Counted from the stretch's first letter, positions 10,262-20,634 are shown. The stretch: DNA of 64,000 nt from Lachnospiraceae bacterium (GCA_021628825.1 JAJXRY010000001.1:1302001-1366000); one strand, 5' to 3'. Notes: a model not told the origin generated them from the letters alone. Translations and numbers: made by a program.

Positions 10262-10464
10262 AAATCCTGAATTGATTTCACAATCAATTCAGGACGAATA
10301 TACTTATCCGCGGTGCCACCTGATTTACTGCCATGCAGTCACTTTCACCAATGAAATTACGGCTCGGAAGCTGTTATTCTCTCAGATTCATTCTGCCGGC
10401 TTCTCACCATCCCGGCTCTCTTTAAGCGATAATCCAAGGTACTCGTCTTCGTCATTGCCCATAC
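10262..10464 (-). promoter_or_regulatory. T-box riboswitch leader of aspS
   Basis: On the minus strand the leader shows the conserved T-box TGGCACCGCGG (10308-10318) and, upstream, an AGAGAGCCGGG...TGGTGAGAAGCCGG segment typical of the stem I/II region. The terminator alternative is a perfect 12-bp stem (10266-10277 with 10282-10293) followed by a U tract. Uncharged tRNA should pair with the T-box and favour read-through into aspS. From position alone the tRNA should be tRNA-Asp; I could not identify the specifier codon reliably by eye. Confidence 0.88.
10266..10293 (-). terminator. T-box-controlled terminator of aspS
   Basis: CCTGAATTGATT and AATCAATTCAGG form a perfect 12-bp stem with a four-base loop, followed on the minus strand by ATTTT. 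It directly follows the T-box sequence, the expected place for the tRNA-controlled terminator. Confidence 0.85.
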
Positions 10465-10470
10465 ATCGTT

Positions 10471-10499
10471 ATGATAAGCCAGAATGCCCGTTTTGTCAA
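10471..10499 (-). promoter_or_regulatory. Sigma-A type promoter of the aspS T-box leader
   Basis: On the minus strand a perfect -35 TTGACA (10494-10499) is followed after 17 bases by TATCAT (10471-10476). Transcription would begin near 10464 and run through the T-box leader into aspS. Confidence 0.65.
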
Positions 10500-10587
10500 T
10501 AAATAATGCACACGTAACAGTAAAATATCATTTTGCATGAAATCCTGCATTTCTATCGATAAATTATTCATTTTATTGACAGATTCC

Positions 10588-11264
10588 TCACCGATACATC
10601 CTGATTTTCTCTGAAACAGCAAAAATACGCGACTCAAACTGTTCATAGAAAGATGCAGCTCCCATCTCATATTGGTTTACATAAAACTCATTTAATACCA
10701 GCATATTCAAATTCCGGACAATTTCTTCATTCTCCGTATGGGTAATGATCTCCTGTACTTCTTTCAGAAAATTATGCCAGATCCGGATATAATTTTTCAT
10801 AAACCGACAGCTCCGGAATACCGAGCCACTTTTTAATTTTCACCTTGGAGCGGTTTGGGTAAGCACACTCATGAATCTGCCAGAAATATTTGAAATCCCC
10901 ATCCTCATAGATTCTTCCCAATGGAAACAGTCGGCAGAATCCCGGACGCAGCTCATGGATGCTGCAACGTCCTTCTGAATTCAGGAATCCGCATTGCAGA
11001 GTCCCTTCCTGCATTTTGAGATTCGGCTGGATGATTCCGTCTACCACATGAAGCTCGATCTTTCCCTGCATGAGTTCTGCAAACGATGTATGTAAACCTT
11101 TTTCCAACTGATACAGATCATAAGGATCCAGAATAATGGACTCCCCCATATCGTGACAGCAGGAGGAACACCCCTTACATTCCTGACACTCGATCCGCAC
11201 CATATCATTGGCTGTATATAATTTTTCCATCTGAAATTTCTGAAAGATCAATCTCCCGCAGCAT
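10588..11264 (-). CDS. YkgJ/UPF0153-type cysteine-cluster protein (two frameshifts)
   Basis: Proteins of this family carry eight or so conserved cysteines expected to bind zinc or an iron-sulphur cluster; the function is not established. Here CQECKGCSSCC lies about 30 residues from the start and a second set is CGF..GRCSIH and PGFCRLFP. The start at 11264 has a GGAGAAACAC ribosome-binding site; one extra A near 11227 then breaks the frame, and one missing A near 10797 breaks it again before the C-terminal ENEEIVRNLNMLVLNEFY part. Corrected length is about 225 residues. It is transcribed in the same direction as Rrf2 and cysK but 170 bases downstream. Confidence 0.75.
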
Positions 11265-11434
11265 GTGTTTCTCCTACATATTATAAAATGATGTCGGGGT
11301 CAAAAAGCCCCCGACTTTGGTACCTACGGATTGCTATGAAATACCGTTACAGGGTATCCGGGAAATACATCATCTGCCTGACAGACGCCTGCTGTTCCTT
11401 ACCTTCACAGCTGCGATACAATACCTGTTATTCA

Positions 11435-11863
11435 TCAGGATTCCAATAACCCTTTGTTTTCCTGTTTCATCAGGTCTGCCACCGAAATATCATCGAGATA
11501 ATCATTGATCATCTCATCCAGCTTGATCCACATGGGAAGTGTCCGGCATTCATCGGCACGTTCACAGGGCTCTGCACCACATTCGAGACAGGATACCGGA
11601 GCAAGCGTGCCCTCGGTAAGCCGCAGGACATCCCCGATTTTATAGTCCTCAGGCCCCCTGCTTAAGCGGTAACCGCCGCCTTTGCCATGGATTCCTTCCA
11701 CCATTCCCGCTTTCGAAAGAAGTGTCATAATGCTTTCGCTGTATTTCTGTGATATATGTTGTCTTGCAGCAATTTCTTTTAAAGGAATATATTCACTGGT
11801 ATTCTGCTCCGCAAGGTCCACCAAAACCCGGAGCGCATACCTTCCTCGTGTGGAGATCAGCAT
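11435..11863 (-). CDS. Rrf2-family transcriptional regulator
   Basis: The 142-residue protein has the Rrf2 winged helix (MLISTRGRYALRVLVDLAEQ, KEIAARQHISQKYSESI) and a wing with GKGGGYRLSR. The segment CLECGAEPCERADEC supplies four cysteines in the region where IscR holds its iron-sulphur cluster. Location 26 bases downstream of cysK in the same direction suggests a CymR-like role in cysteine or iron-sulphur control: CymR proteins respond to cysteine synthase and O-acetylserine, while cysteine-rich Rrf2 proteins sense iron-sulphur status. Which applies cannot be told from sequence alone. The frame is intact. Confidence 0.9.
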   Translation of the reverse strand: MLISTRGRYALRVLVDLAEQNTSEYIPLKEIAARQHISQKYSESIMTLLSKAGMVEGIHGKGGGYRLSRGPEDYKIGDVLRLTEGTLAPVSCLECGAEPCERADECRTLPMWIKLDEMINDYLDDISVADLMKQENKGLLES

Positions 11864-11888
11864 AAAACGTCACCTGTCCTTCTCACGA

Positions 11889-12821
11889 TTATTCTGCAAA
11901 TAAAGGAGTGGAAAGATACCGGTCTCCTGTATCCGGAAGCAGAACCACAATGCTCTTGCCTGCATTTTCCGGACGCTTTGCTACTTCCAACGCTGCCCAT
12001 ACGGCTGCACCGGAAGAAATACCAACCAGTACACCTTCGCTCGTGCCAATCTTCTTACCGAGTGCAAATGCATCCTCGTTTGCAACCGGGATGATTTCAT
12101 CGTAAATTGTGGTATCCAGAATTTCCGGTACAAATCCGGCACCGATACCCTGAATCTTATGTGCTCCTGCTACACCGGTAGATAATACGGCACTTGTTGC
12201 AGGCTCTACTGCAACCACCTTCACGGCAGGATTCTTTTCCTTCAAATATTTACCAACACCTGTTACCGTACCGCCTGTGCCGACACCTGCTACAAAGTAA
12301 TCGACGTTGCCATCGGTATCTTCCCAGATTTCCGGTCCGGTTGTTTCATAATGTGCTTTCGGATTGGATGGGTTCACAAACTGTCCGGGGATAAAGCTGT
12401 TCGGGATCTCTTCTGCAAGCTCATTGGCCTTTGCAATGGCTCCCTTCATTCCCTTCGCACCTTCGGACAATACCAGCTCTGCACCATATGCTTTCATCAA
12501 CTGTCTGCGTTCCACAGACATGGTATCCGGCATAACAATGATAATACGGTAGCCTCTTGCTGCTGCCACAGATGCAAGACCGATACCGGTATTTCCGGAA
12601 GTAGGCTCGATAATCACGGAGTCCTTCGTTAACTTTCCTTCCTTCTCTGCATCGTCCAGCATCATCTTCGCTACACGGTCCTTAACGGATCCAGCCGGGT
12701 TAAAGTACTCCATCTTCGCATAAAGCTTTGCCTTTAATCCATATTCCTGTTCCAAATGTGTCAACTCAAGTAACGGTGTTCTTCCGATTAACTGATCTGC
12801 GGATGTATAAATCTTAGCCAT
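11889..12821 (-). CDS. cysK: Cysteine synthase A (O-acetylserine sulfhydrylase)
   Basis: This PLP enzyme makes cysteine from O-acetylserine and sulphide. The 310 residues fit CysK. NPAGSVKDRVA near residue 45 holds the PLP lysine, PTSGNTGIGLA near 70 is the substrate-binding loop, GTGGTVTG binds the cofactor phosphate, and ISSGAAVWAA is the C-terminal conserved serine region. An AGGGAGG ribosome-binding site precedes the ATG at 12821. The Rrf2 regulator follows in the same transcript. The frame is intact. Confidence 0.96.
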   Translation of the reverse strand: MAKIYTSADQLIGRTPLLELTHLEQEYGLKAKLYAKMEYFNPAGSVKDRVAKMMLDDAEKEGKLTKDSVIIEPTSGNTGIGLASVAAARGYRIIIVMPDTMSVERRQLMKAYGAELVLSEGAKGMKGAIAKANELAEEIPNSFIPGQFVNPSNPKAHYETTGPEIWEDTDGNVDYFVAGVGTGGTVTGVGKYLKEKNPAVKVVAVEPATSAVLSTGVAGAHKIQGIGAGFVPEILDTTIYDEIIPVANEDAFALGKKIGTSEGVLVGISSGAAVWAALEVAKRPENAGKSIVVLLPDTGDRYLSTPLFAE

Positions 12822-12925
12822 TTCGATTCCTCCCTTTTTCTGACTGATGTCAAAAGATAAGTATTCTCACTGATTGTTTGCAGTATACTTCCTTTTTACC
12901 CACCTTGTCAATAGGTAAATAATTT

Positions 12926-13981
12926 TTAATTCAATACATCCACATATTCCTTATAAACATATGCCTCACTTCCATCACTTAAACGGATATGATACCACGA
13001 ATCTCCGACAAGCTCATAATACTCATAAACCTCACCTGTCTTCGCCACACCAAGAATACTGGAATTCTCTGTACTTGGCCGGTTTCTCATATTGACATTC
13101 TTAATAATCTGAAGCTTTCCTGCAACTTTCCCCGGCGTATTCTCTCCTGTATTCTCTCCTGCATTTCCATTGCTTTCCCCGGTCGGCTCAGAAACCGTTG
13201 TATCTCCTATATTACCGAAATCAAAATGCAGCTTCTTCTTAAGAATGATTCCACCACCAATCACAATCACGATCAGTACAACAATTCCAAGGATCATCGT
13301 TACCCTGGTCAGATCAAATCCACCGGAGGATTCTTCCTCATCCTCGTAATCGTCCTCTTCATAATCCGGATCTTCGTAGTCTGTATCTTCGCAGCCTGTA
13401 TCCTCATAGGATAAATCCTTTCTTCTACGGGACACTCTCTGCCGTTCTGCTTTCATCTGTCTTGCCGCCTCTTCCTCCCTGTCAGAATCCTCCTGCGGCG
13501 GCTCATAAATCCGGCCTTCCCTCACGGCTTCCACCACCTTGGAGGGACGCTCTCTCATAATCGGTGCCGGAATCTCTTCCGGTTGATCCTCTGCCTGTCT
13601 TTCCGGACTTCCAACTGCTTCCGGCTCCACTTCCTCCGGATATTCCGGCTTTTCTCCCCGTCTTTCCCGTTCCAGCCTTGCTTCTGCCTCACTGAAATCC
13701 CGCTTCACCACAGCCTGCTCTGCTTCCATAATAATGCTTTTCTCAATCACATCAAATGGAATATCAATCGTCTTCTGTGGAGTAACCGGAATCTCCTCAT
13801 CGTGAGGCTCGGTATCTTCATTATTAACCGCAGCTCCGCATTTGTGGCAGAATTTCGTTCCTTCTCTCAAAAATCTCGCCACAAACCGGACATCTTGCCG
13901 GTTCTCCAACCTTCTGTCCGCATTTCACACAAAAAGGTATCTGTATCTAAAAAGTTCTGCTCCGCATCTTTGACACTTCAT
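12926..13981 (-). CDS. Zinc-ribbon membrane protein with C-terminal SH3 domain (frameshifted N-terminus)
   Basis: The protein starts at 13981 (GGAGGAG ribosome-binding site) with MKCQRCGAEL, a zinc ribbon. Extra T bases in two T runs (about 13949 and 13935) and another indel near 13875 break the frame; corrected, further CxxC pairs follow (VKCGQK, CPVCG, FCHKCG). Next come a long acidic, low-complexity cytoplasmic stretch (DYEDPDYEEDDYEDEEE), one membrane segment (MILGIVVLIVIVIGGGIIL) and a bacterial SH3 domain (KNVNMRNRPSTENSSILGV), about 350 residues in all. Such proteins resemble zinc-ribbon stress or cell-wall sensors with an external SH3b domain. Function unknown. It is divergent from the GH127 gene. 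Confidence 0.75.
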
Positions 13982-14119
13982 AACTTCTCTCCTCCGTACT
14001 ATTGTCTCTATTATCTACCAAATCTCGGATTTTGTCTACCGACAAACAGGGATTCATTTCTTATACTTTTATTAAAAAACAATTGTAACTATTCAACATA
14101 TGTGAAGGAGGGGCTTATT

Positions 14120-15953
14120 ATGCTTCAGCATCTTGAGAAGAAAAATGTCACTATGCTTCCCGGTTTATTCCGTGAAAGAATGCTTGTAAACCGTAACTAT
14201 CTTCTGGAACTGGGTACACAGGAATTATTACAGAACTACTATCTGGAGGCAGGAATCGTTATGCCGGATCTTCAGATTCTCGAAAGACCGGAAACTGCAA
14301 AGCTTCACTGGGGATGGGAGGCTCCTACCTGTCAGCTCCGCGGCCATTTCTTAGGTCACTGGCTTTCCGCAGCTTCTTCATTAATTGCATCCGAAAATGA
14401 TGCCGCTTTAAAGGCAAAGCTTGACGAAATCATCAGCGAGCTTGCCGGATGTCAGGAATTAAACGGCGGAGAATGGATCGGACCTTTCCCGGAGAAGTAC
14501 TTTACCCGTCTGGAAAAAGGAGCTCGATATATGGTCTCCCCAGTATGTCATGCATAAATTAATCATGGGACTTACCCATGCTTATCTCTACGCCGGTAAT
14601 GAACAGGCTCTTACCATTGTCCGTCATCTGGCTGACTGGTATATCCGTTGGACCGAAAAGGTACAGTCCACCAACCCGCACGCTGTCTACAGCGGTGAGG
14701 AATCCGGTATGCTGGAAATGTGGGCACAGCTTTTTGAAACCACGAAGGATCCGGTTTATGAAACACTGGCTTCCCGTTACAGCAATCCGAGCCTTTTCCA
14801 TAATCTGTCAGAGGGAAAGGATGCTTTAACCAACTGCCACACCAACTCCAGCATCCCGTGGGCACATGGTGCTGCCAGAATGTATGAAGTAACCGGAGAT
14901 GAGAAGTATAAGACCATCGTAGAGCTTTTTTGGAAATGTGCCGTTACCGACCGCGGTTATTTCTGCACCGGAAGTGCCAACTCCGGAGAATTCTGGGTAC
15001 CGCCTTTCCTTTCCGGCCAGTACTTAAACGACCGCGACCAGGAATTCTGTACCGTATATAATATGGTGCGTCTGGCTTCCTATCTGTATCGCTGGACCGG
15101 TGACAGGCAGTATGGCGACTACATTGAACGCGCCCTTTACAACGGCTTCCTTGCACAGCATAATGCACAGACCGGCATGCCGACCTACTTCCTGCCTTTG
15201 AGCGCAGGCGGTCATAAGAAATGGGGCACCAAACGCCACGACTTCTGGTGCTGCCATGGAACCATGGTGCAGGCACAGACCCTGTATCCGGACCTCATTT
15301 ACTATGAGGATCCTGAACAGAACGAGCTTCTCATAAGCCAGTACATTCCTTCCATTGCAAAATGGGATTGCCATGGACAGCTCATTGAGGTTTCCCAGGA
15401 TACCAATATGAAGTATTACAACGATCAGGCATTCTTCGATGAGAAGGATCAGGAACAGAGCTCCAGATGGCAGTTACAGTTCAAGGTAAAGGCTTCCGCC
15501 CCTACCGTATTCACTCTCTGCTTACGTGTGCCCGCATGGGTTAAGGGTGCACCGGTTGTCAGTGTAAACGGCGAAGCGCTCACCAATCCTGTGATAGAAG
15601 ATGGCTGCCTGAAAATCCAGAAAACATGGAAAGATGACACCATTGATTTATTCCTTGCGCCTGCTCTTTCCTATGTGTCATTACCGGATCAACCGGAGAA
15701 ATCCGCAATCATGGAAGGACCTGTTGTTCTTGCCGGTATCTGTGACAAAGATCACGGACTTTATACCAATGGTGAAACTCCGGAGGATGCGCTTTACGCA
15801 CAGTCCGAGCATATGTACAGTGTCTTCCCCTGGAAGCAGAGTACTTATCTCACAAAAAAGCAGCCGGAAAACTTTACCTTCCGACCGCTCTATGAAATCG
15901 ATGAGGAAACCTATACCGTATACTTCTCTTTAAAGAAGCCCTCGGATCTGTAA
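14120..15953 (+). CDS. Glycoside hydrolase family 127 (DUF1680) enzyme, probably beta-L-arabinofuranosidase (one frameshift)
   Basis: GH127 enzymes release beta-L-arabinofuranose and related sugars from plant glycans. The ATG at 14120 follows AAGGAGG. The N-terminal part (LGTQELLQNYYLEAG, GWEAPTCQLRGHFLGHWLSA) joins, after a small indel at about 14530-14540, to WSPQYVMHKLIMGLTHAYLYAG, the (alpha/alpha)6 barrel. The segment HDFWCCHGTMVQ holds the paired cysteines known to bind zinc in the family. Total is about 610 residues, without a signal peptide, so it should be cytoplasmic and act on imported oligosaccharides. The AraC regulator convergent to it may control sugar use. Confidence 0.85.
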
Positions 15954-15966
15954 TGGGATCTGTCAT

Positions 15967-16838
15967 CTAATGATTGATAAATGATTTTTGAAACGCTGTC
16001 TTATAAGCGAGGGGAGTCATTCCCTCATGACGTTTGAAAATCCGCATAAAAATATATTTTTCATCCTGGAAGCCGCTGGAATATGCGGCTTCCTTGATGC
16101 TTACGTTTTTCATTGACCATAAGACGCTTGGCAAGCTCGATCCGCATGTTATTGAGGTACTGCGTGATCGTCATGCCGGTCTGTTTCCGGAACAGTGAAG
16201 CAAAAATAATCCGGATTATAGTGCAGATGCTGTGCCACCATGGCCGGATCCATCTGCTTATGGCAGTTCATGGTAATGTAATCCATTGCCTCCCGGATTG
16301 CCTGCTGTACCTGTGGTTTCGCCGATTCGATCTGTCCTACCGGTTCTATGGCTTCTCCCTTATGACTTTCTCTGCTCATTTCCAGGGTAAGCTCCATCAA
16401 AAGAGTGCTGCAGCAATAATCAAGCATCTGTCCCTGCTCCTCCTGCCAGGTCCGTGACAGATCGAGAAGCTGCCGGAACAGTGTAGTCACACGCTGCGTA
16501 GCAGGAAGCGTTCCAAGCATCGGGAAGTGATAATAATTCTCCGGATTCTCCACTCCCTCTGCAGCCTGCTCCGAAAAATGCACCCAGAAATAAGACAGCT
16601 CTCCTTCGGACATTTTCCATCCCTCATGCTCTTCTCCGGCACGTAACAGGATATATTGACCAGATCGGACAATCACATTTTCTCCACCCACACGCAGGTA
16701 CATCGTTCCCTTTAATACCACAATCAGAACGTGCAGTTCCATACTTCTTTTATAATGCAGGAAGCCGTCCGATGCACGTAGGTTTCCACAAATCTGATAT
16801 TTAATTGGCTGATTCGTTCGTATTTCAAAATCATTCAT
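15967..16838 (-). CDS. AraC-family transcriptional regulator (two frameshifts in the HTH part)
   Basis: The N-terminal half is a cupin-like sensor (GTMYLRVGGENVIVRSGQYILLRAGEEHEGW) and the C-terminal part is a double helix-turn-helix. The long frame stops early, but removing one T near 16208 restores YFASLFRKQTGMTITQYLNNMRI and removing one A near 16109 restores SIKEAAYSSGFQDEKYIFMRIFKRHEGMTPLAYK up to the TAG at 15967. About 290 residues, normal for the family. It is convergent with the GH127 gene and may regulate it; no operator was identified. Confidence 0.85.
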
Positions 16839-16909
16839 ATTTCATTGACCGGTTTTGTTTCTGTTTCAGAAATTGTGAGTAGCTATTAGATATTATAAGG
16901 AAGCCCGCT

Positions 16910-17528
16910 TTACCGGATAAAATGAGTAAAAAAACCCGTTCTTCCTTTTCCGGAAGGCCAAATTGCTCCCTGCCAAGTGCGATGCTCTTCATCAGAAAGC
17001 TCATGTTTCTTGCCAATACTCTCATGGTCTGCTTTCCTTCTTCATCCCAAACTGCCTCGCCCTTTTCTCTTCCATGAATGGAGTTCCAGTACTGGCTCGG
17101 TGCAACCGCATATTGGAAATTGTGAAATATTTGTTCAGCTCATCAAATGTAGCCGAGCAGCCGCCTCTTCTGGCGCATGCCACACTCGCTCCAACCTTCA
17201 TAGTTTTATCAAAATGAGTACTGTAGAACAGCCGGTCAAGAACTGCTATGAGAGTTGCATTGGCCGATGCATAATATACCGGGCTTGCTGCAACCAGTCC
17301 GTCTGCCTCTTCAAACTTCGGTGCCAGCTCGTTCACCACATCATCGAAAACACACTTACCGTTCTTTCCACAGTAACCACAGGCCATACAGCCACGAACC
17401 GCCTGATTGCCGACCTGTACCGTTTCGACTTCAATTCCTTCCTGCGAAAATACCTGTTCCATCTCCTTAAGCGCAATGCCTGTGTTACCGTCCACTCTGG
17501 GACTTCCGTTGATCATTAATACCTTCAT
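16910..17528 (-). CDS. Flavodoxin-like NAD(P)H-dependent FMN reductase (frameshifted)
   Basis: The 169 intact residues start MKVLMINGSPRVDGNTG, the FMN-phosphate loop of the NADPH-dependent FMN reductase (IsuF-like) family, and include GCMACGYCGKNGKCVFDD with four cysteines, and ASPVYYASANATLI. An indel near 17085-17110 shifts the frame; the continuation SIHGREKGEAVWDEEGKQTMRVLARNM and ERVFTHFIR closes the protein at 16910 after correction of an extra T in the T run at 16928-16934. The cysteine motif suggests an iron-sulphur flavoprotein. Substrate unknown. Confidence 0.8.
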
Positions 17529-17657
17529 AAACCTGTTCCTCCTGATCTCTTATTCCTGATTTTACTCTTAATTTCCTATTCCTGAATTATCATAAAGTCC
17601 TTTACCATTTTTATATTGATGATATGAGAGTCAAAAAATATCTCTTCAAACAAACCA

Positions 17658-18821
17658 TCAGGCCGTTTTCTTACATAAAAGCTCATGCATAATCACCATA
17701 AGCACTAATATGATAAGAAGATAAACCGGCAGCAACGCTACCGTAATATGATTGGCAATCAATCCGAATACCGGCGGCATCAGACAGGTTCCCACATAGG
17801 CACATGCCATCTGGATTCCAATAATTGCCTGGGACTTATCGGCACCAAAGTGTGCAGGCGTCGAATGGATCACGCAAGGGTACACCGGTGCACATCCCAG
17901 TCCGATCAATATGAGTCCCGCGAGGGATAAGCTCTGCCCAAACGGCAGAAGCATCACCAATACACCGATTCCAATAATCACTTCACCAAGCCGGATCATC
18001 TGTACATCATTGAGCTTCATGGTAAGAAATCCACTTAGTGCTCGTCCCACAGTAATTCCGAGATAAAACATACTTGCAAATGTAGCTGCTGTATCTGCGG
18101 AAACTCCTTTATGTAAGGTGAGGTAACTGCTCGCCCACAGTCCTGTTGTCTGCTCCAGGGCACAATAGCAGAAAAAGCAGACCAGTATTTCCCTTGCTCC
18201 GGCAAGCTGCAGTACTTCACGTATGGAAAGAGCTTTTACATTCTGTACCTTTCCATCCTGCAGCACCTCCGCCGGTCTTTGCTTCCAAAGAGGCAGACTG
18301 CAGAGCAGAATTGCAGTCAGAACGATCTGCAAAACAGCGATGATATGGTATCCGGAGTTCCATCCCCAGCCCGCAGTCAGGGCATATCCCATAATATAGG
18401 GACCTGCCGATGCTCCGATACCCCACATGCAATGCAGCCAGCTCATGTGCCGGCTCTCATAATGAAGCGCTACATAATTATTTAAGGAAGCATCCACGCT
18501 TCCCGCACCAAGTCCATATGGAATCGCCCACAGGCAAAGCATCCCAAAGGAATGACTGGTGGCAAAACCAAACAATGCCATCGCTGTCATTAAGACACTG
18601 AGTGCCGTAACCTTTCCGGTTCCAAGCTTTTTGGTCAGCCGGTCGCTCTGCAGGCTCGAAACTACCGTACCCAGCGCTATAATCATCGAAATAATTCCTG
18701 CATAGGATACCGGTACGTCAAACTGCGGATACATGGACGGCCACGCTGCTCCCAACAGTGCATCCGGCAGCCCCAGGCTGATAAATGACAGATAAATAAT
18801 TACCAATAATAAATGAACCAT
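17658..18821 (-). CDS. MFS transporter
   Basis: The 387-residue protein is almost entirely hydrophobic with about 12 membrane segments and a cytoplasmic loop (WKQRPAEVLQDGKVQN) at the middle, as in major facilitator proteins. The motif SDRLTKKLGTGKV after the second helix matches the MFS signature between helices 2 and 3. The N-terminal LGLPDALLGAAWPSMYPQF is typical of the sugar/FucP-like MFS group common in Firmicutes. Substrate unknown. Frame intact; 129 bases downstream of the flavodoxin-like gene's start, same strand. Confidence 0.88.
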   Translation of the reverse strand: MVHLLLVIIYLSFISLGLPDALLGAAWPSMYPQFDVPVSYAGIISMIIALGTVVSSLQSDRLTKKLGTGKVTALSVLMTAMALFGFATSHSFGMLCLWAIPYGLGAGSVDASLNNYVALHYESRHMSWLHCMWGIGASAGPYIMGYALTAGWGWNSGYHIIAVLQIVLTAILLCSLPLWKQRPAEVLQDGKVQNVKALSIREVLQLAGAREILVCFFCYCALEQTTGLWASSYLTLHKGVSADTAATFASMFYLGITVGRALSGFLTMKLNDVQMIRLGEVIIGIGVLVMLLPFGQSLSLAGLILIGLGCAPVYPCVIHSTPAHFGADKSQAIIGIQMACAYVGTCLMPPVFGLIANHITVALLPVYLLIILVLMVIMHELLCKKTA

Positions 18822-18890
18822 GATGGATACTCCTTATTCTGTCTAAACTCCAAAATGATCCACTGGATCATTTTCTCATATGCATGGCAA

Positions 18891-19366
18891 CTAAAATCCA
18901 CCATTCTGATATGCTCTTGCAATTACATAAGACGGCTCGTAAAATGCACTGCAATTATAATTATCGATCACATCACAGATTGGATTATTATACACCTTTA
19001 TAATTCCATCCACCTCTGTTTCATCCGGATGCATCGTCATTGTAATCAATCTCTGATATACCTTTCCCATCTGTAATGCACTTGGAACGACCGTTGCCAG
19101 TTCTTTATCCACATCAGTAACATCTACATCTCCGGAAACCAGATGATAATCGTTGATCCAATCCTCCTCAACCTTTAACGGATTCTCACAGTGCAAAACA
19201 TTCGCGCAGCTTAACAGATGGTACAACTCCTCTTTTCCTATCGCATTGACCACATATTGGTTTTTTTCTGCTTGAGATGTCTCGCCACCCGCTCAATCAT
19301 ATAGCACACAAAATATAAATCATTTTTCTGTGATTTCTTCCTCTTCAAAATATTTATTTTTTTCAT
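18891..19366 (-). CDS. DUF3791-like partner of the DUF3990 gene (frameshifted)
   Basis: The ATG at 19366 overlaps the stop codon of the DUF3990 gene as ATGA, so the two are translationally coupled. After one extra A in the A run near 19260-19267 the frame continues to 18891; corrected length is about 158 residues. The segment DLYFVCYMIERVARHLKQK and GKEELYHLLSCANVLHCEN resembles the DUF3791-type proteins found next to DUF3990 genes in Clostridia. The C-terminal half (VDGIIKVYNNPICDVIDNYN) is not recognised. An alternative ATG at 19373 gives a more acidic N-terminus. Function unknown. Confidence 0.6.
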
Positions 19367-19830
19367 AAAACATCACTCCCTTCGAAGTGTATGGTTTCAA
19401 GCGCACGTTCTGTACAGAATACAATTTGATGCGTCGGATACTTAAATTTCACAAGTTCCCCAAAAGGCAGCTTTCGAAATTTTTTTCCTGCCATATAATC
19501 TTCCACGTAATCCCAGATCTGGTCATCTGCCATAGGTCCTTCTACAATATCATAATCATGTTCTATTCCACTTCGGCATTCTACAACAAATTGAAGCCAT
19601 TCTTCTGTCATTTCTGAAAATTGGCATATTTTTAATTGAGCATTTGAAGTGTACTGATAGTGGCTGACAACAGACGCCCCACGACGGGTCAATGCCCAAC
19701 GCTTTGCCTGCTTTTCTATATTGGTACAATAAAATCCATATCCGAAGTCTTTATAATGTCCATTAATCAGGATTCTTGGGGTTTCTACGGCAGTATTGCT
19801 GCCGTGATAGATGATATTATTTTTGCATGA
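19363..19830 (-). CDS. DUF3990 protein, ADP-ribosyltransferase-like (one frameshift near the start)
   Basis: The protein begins with IIYHGSNTAVETPRILIN and GHYKDFGYGFYCTN, the YHGS and FGxGFYxT patterns of DUF3990, a family with an ADP-ribosyltransferase-like fold. The only good start, ATG at 19830 with a GGGAG site, is out of frame by one base in an A run (about 19822-19826); the rest is open to 19363. About 155 residues. The pairing with a small coupled gene is typical for the family and resembles toxin-plus-partner arrangements, but no target or toxicity is known to me from sequence. Confidence 0.7.
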   Translation of the reverse strand, partial: SCKNNIIYHGSNTAVETPRILINGHYKDFGYGFYCTNIEKQAKRWALTRRGASVVSHYQYTSNAQLKICQFSEMTEEWLQFVVECRSGIEHDYDIVEGPMADDQIWDYVEDYMAGKKFRKLPFGELVKFKYPTHQIVFCTERALETIHFEGSDVL

Positions 19831-20008
19831 ATATTCTCCCTGCTAAATTCCTTTTTTTCTAAGCAAAAAAACGCTTCAAGAGTCTATGCTTTTTGCATTA
19901 TCTTTTAAAAATATATTTTCGATGATATTGCATATATTTTTCGGTTGCCTCTTGTCAAGTTCAGTTTCATGTCTTCCTGTACAAATAGTCTATTTCTGTT
20001 ATCACTGC

Positions 20009-20633
20009 CTATCTTCTTTGAGATACATATTTTTTTCCACTATCATCAAACGTAATCCATCCCTGATCAAACAGTTTATCATGATTAGGACACATTAGAA
20101 ATCCATTGTTTGAATCAAGTTTTTCAGTTTCTTTACTTACACTCCATGGTTTAATATGACTTGCAACCAGCAACTCCTTCATGTTCATATTACAAAGACA
20201 ACATTTTTCATCATATCTTTTTTTAATAATTGATCTCGGAATTCTCCTTGATTTAGACGATGTTTTACTAATACTTCCTTTTCCCGGCCTTTTAACTCCG
20301 CGGTACTCGTCTCTGCATCAATTTCACAAATCTCGTCATTTTTCATTCTTATCTATTACGTGAAAATCTGGGAAATTATCTCTTATAAAATTAGCAGCCC
20401 ATTCCCCTCCTGTACCTTCAGCCTCGTCTTTTATATATTGTTCTTGACAAAGCAAATTCTAATGCCGTGCGAACCAATTTTTCTTGCCGTTAAGTATTTT
20501 TCCCCGATATTTTTACATAACATCTAGTTCTTTTTATCAAAGCAATCTTTTGAATCCGGATAGAGTTTTTCAGCTGCTTGATCCATATGCTCACTTTTTA
20601 AATTTTCTCAAGATCTTCCTCCAAATACCCCAT
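20009..20633 (-). pseudogene. HNH endonuclease gene, multiply frameshifted
   Basis: Translation of the minus strand in changing frames gives MGYLEEDLEKI, SEHMDQAAEKLYPDSK, EGTGGEWAANFIRDNFPDFHV, then the nuclease core CCLCNMNMKELLVASHIKPW and NGFLMCPNHDKLFDQGWITFDD. The CxxC, SHIKPW and NHDKLFD pattern is that of HNH_2-type restriction-like endonucleases. The ATG at 20633 lies just after the ImmA stop codon, so the gene would be third in an XRE-ImmA-HNH operon. At least four shifts are needed, more than for other genes here, so real decay cannot be separated from consensus errors. Confidence 0.6.
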
Positions 20634-20634
20634 T

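Noticed and set aside
11290..11440. Another GTAAC..TTCAG element near the Rrf2 gene
   Set aside because: CCTTCACAGCTGCGATACAA near 11400 resembles the inner part of copy 1, but no convincing paired ends are seen.
13583..14119. N-terminal extension of the GH127 protein
   Set aside because: The frame is open upstream but crosses the divergent zinc-ribbon gene; the ATG at 14120 has a strong AAGGAGG site and fits the family start.
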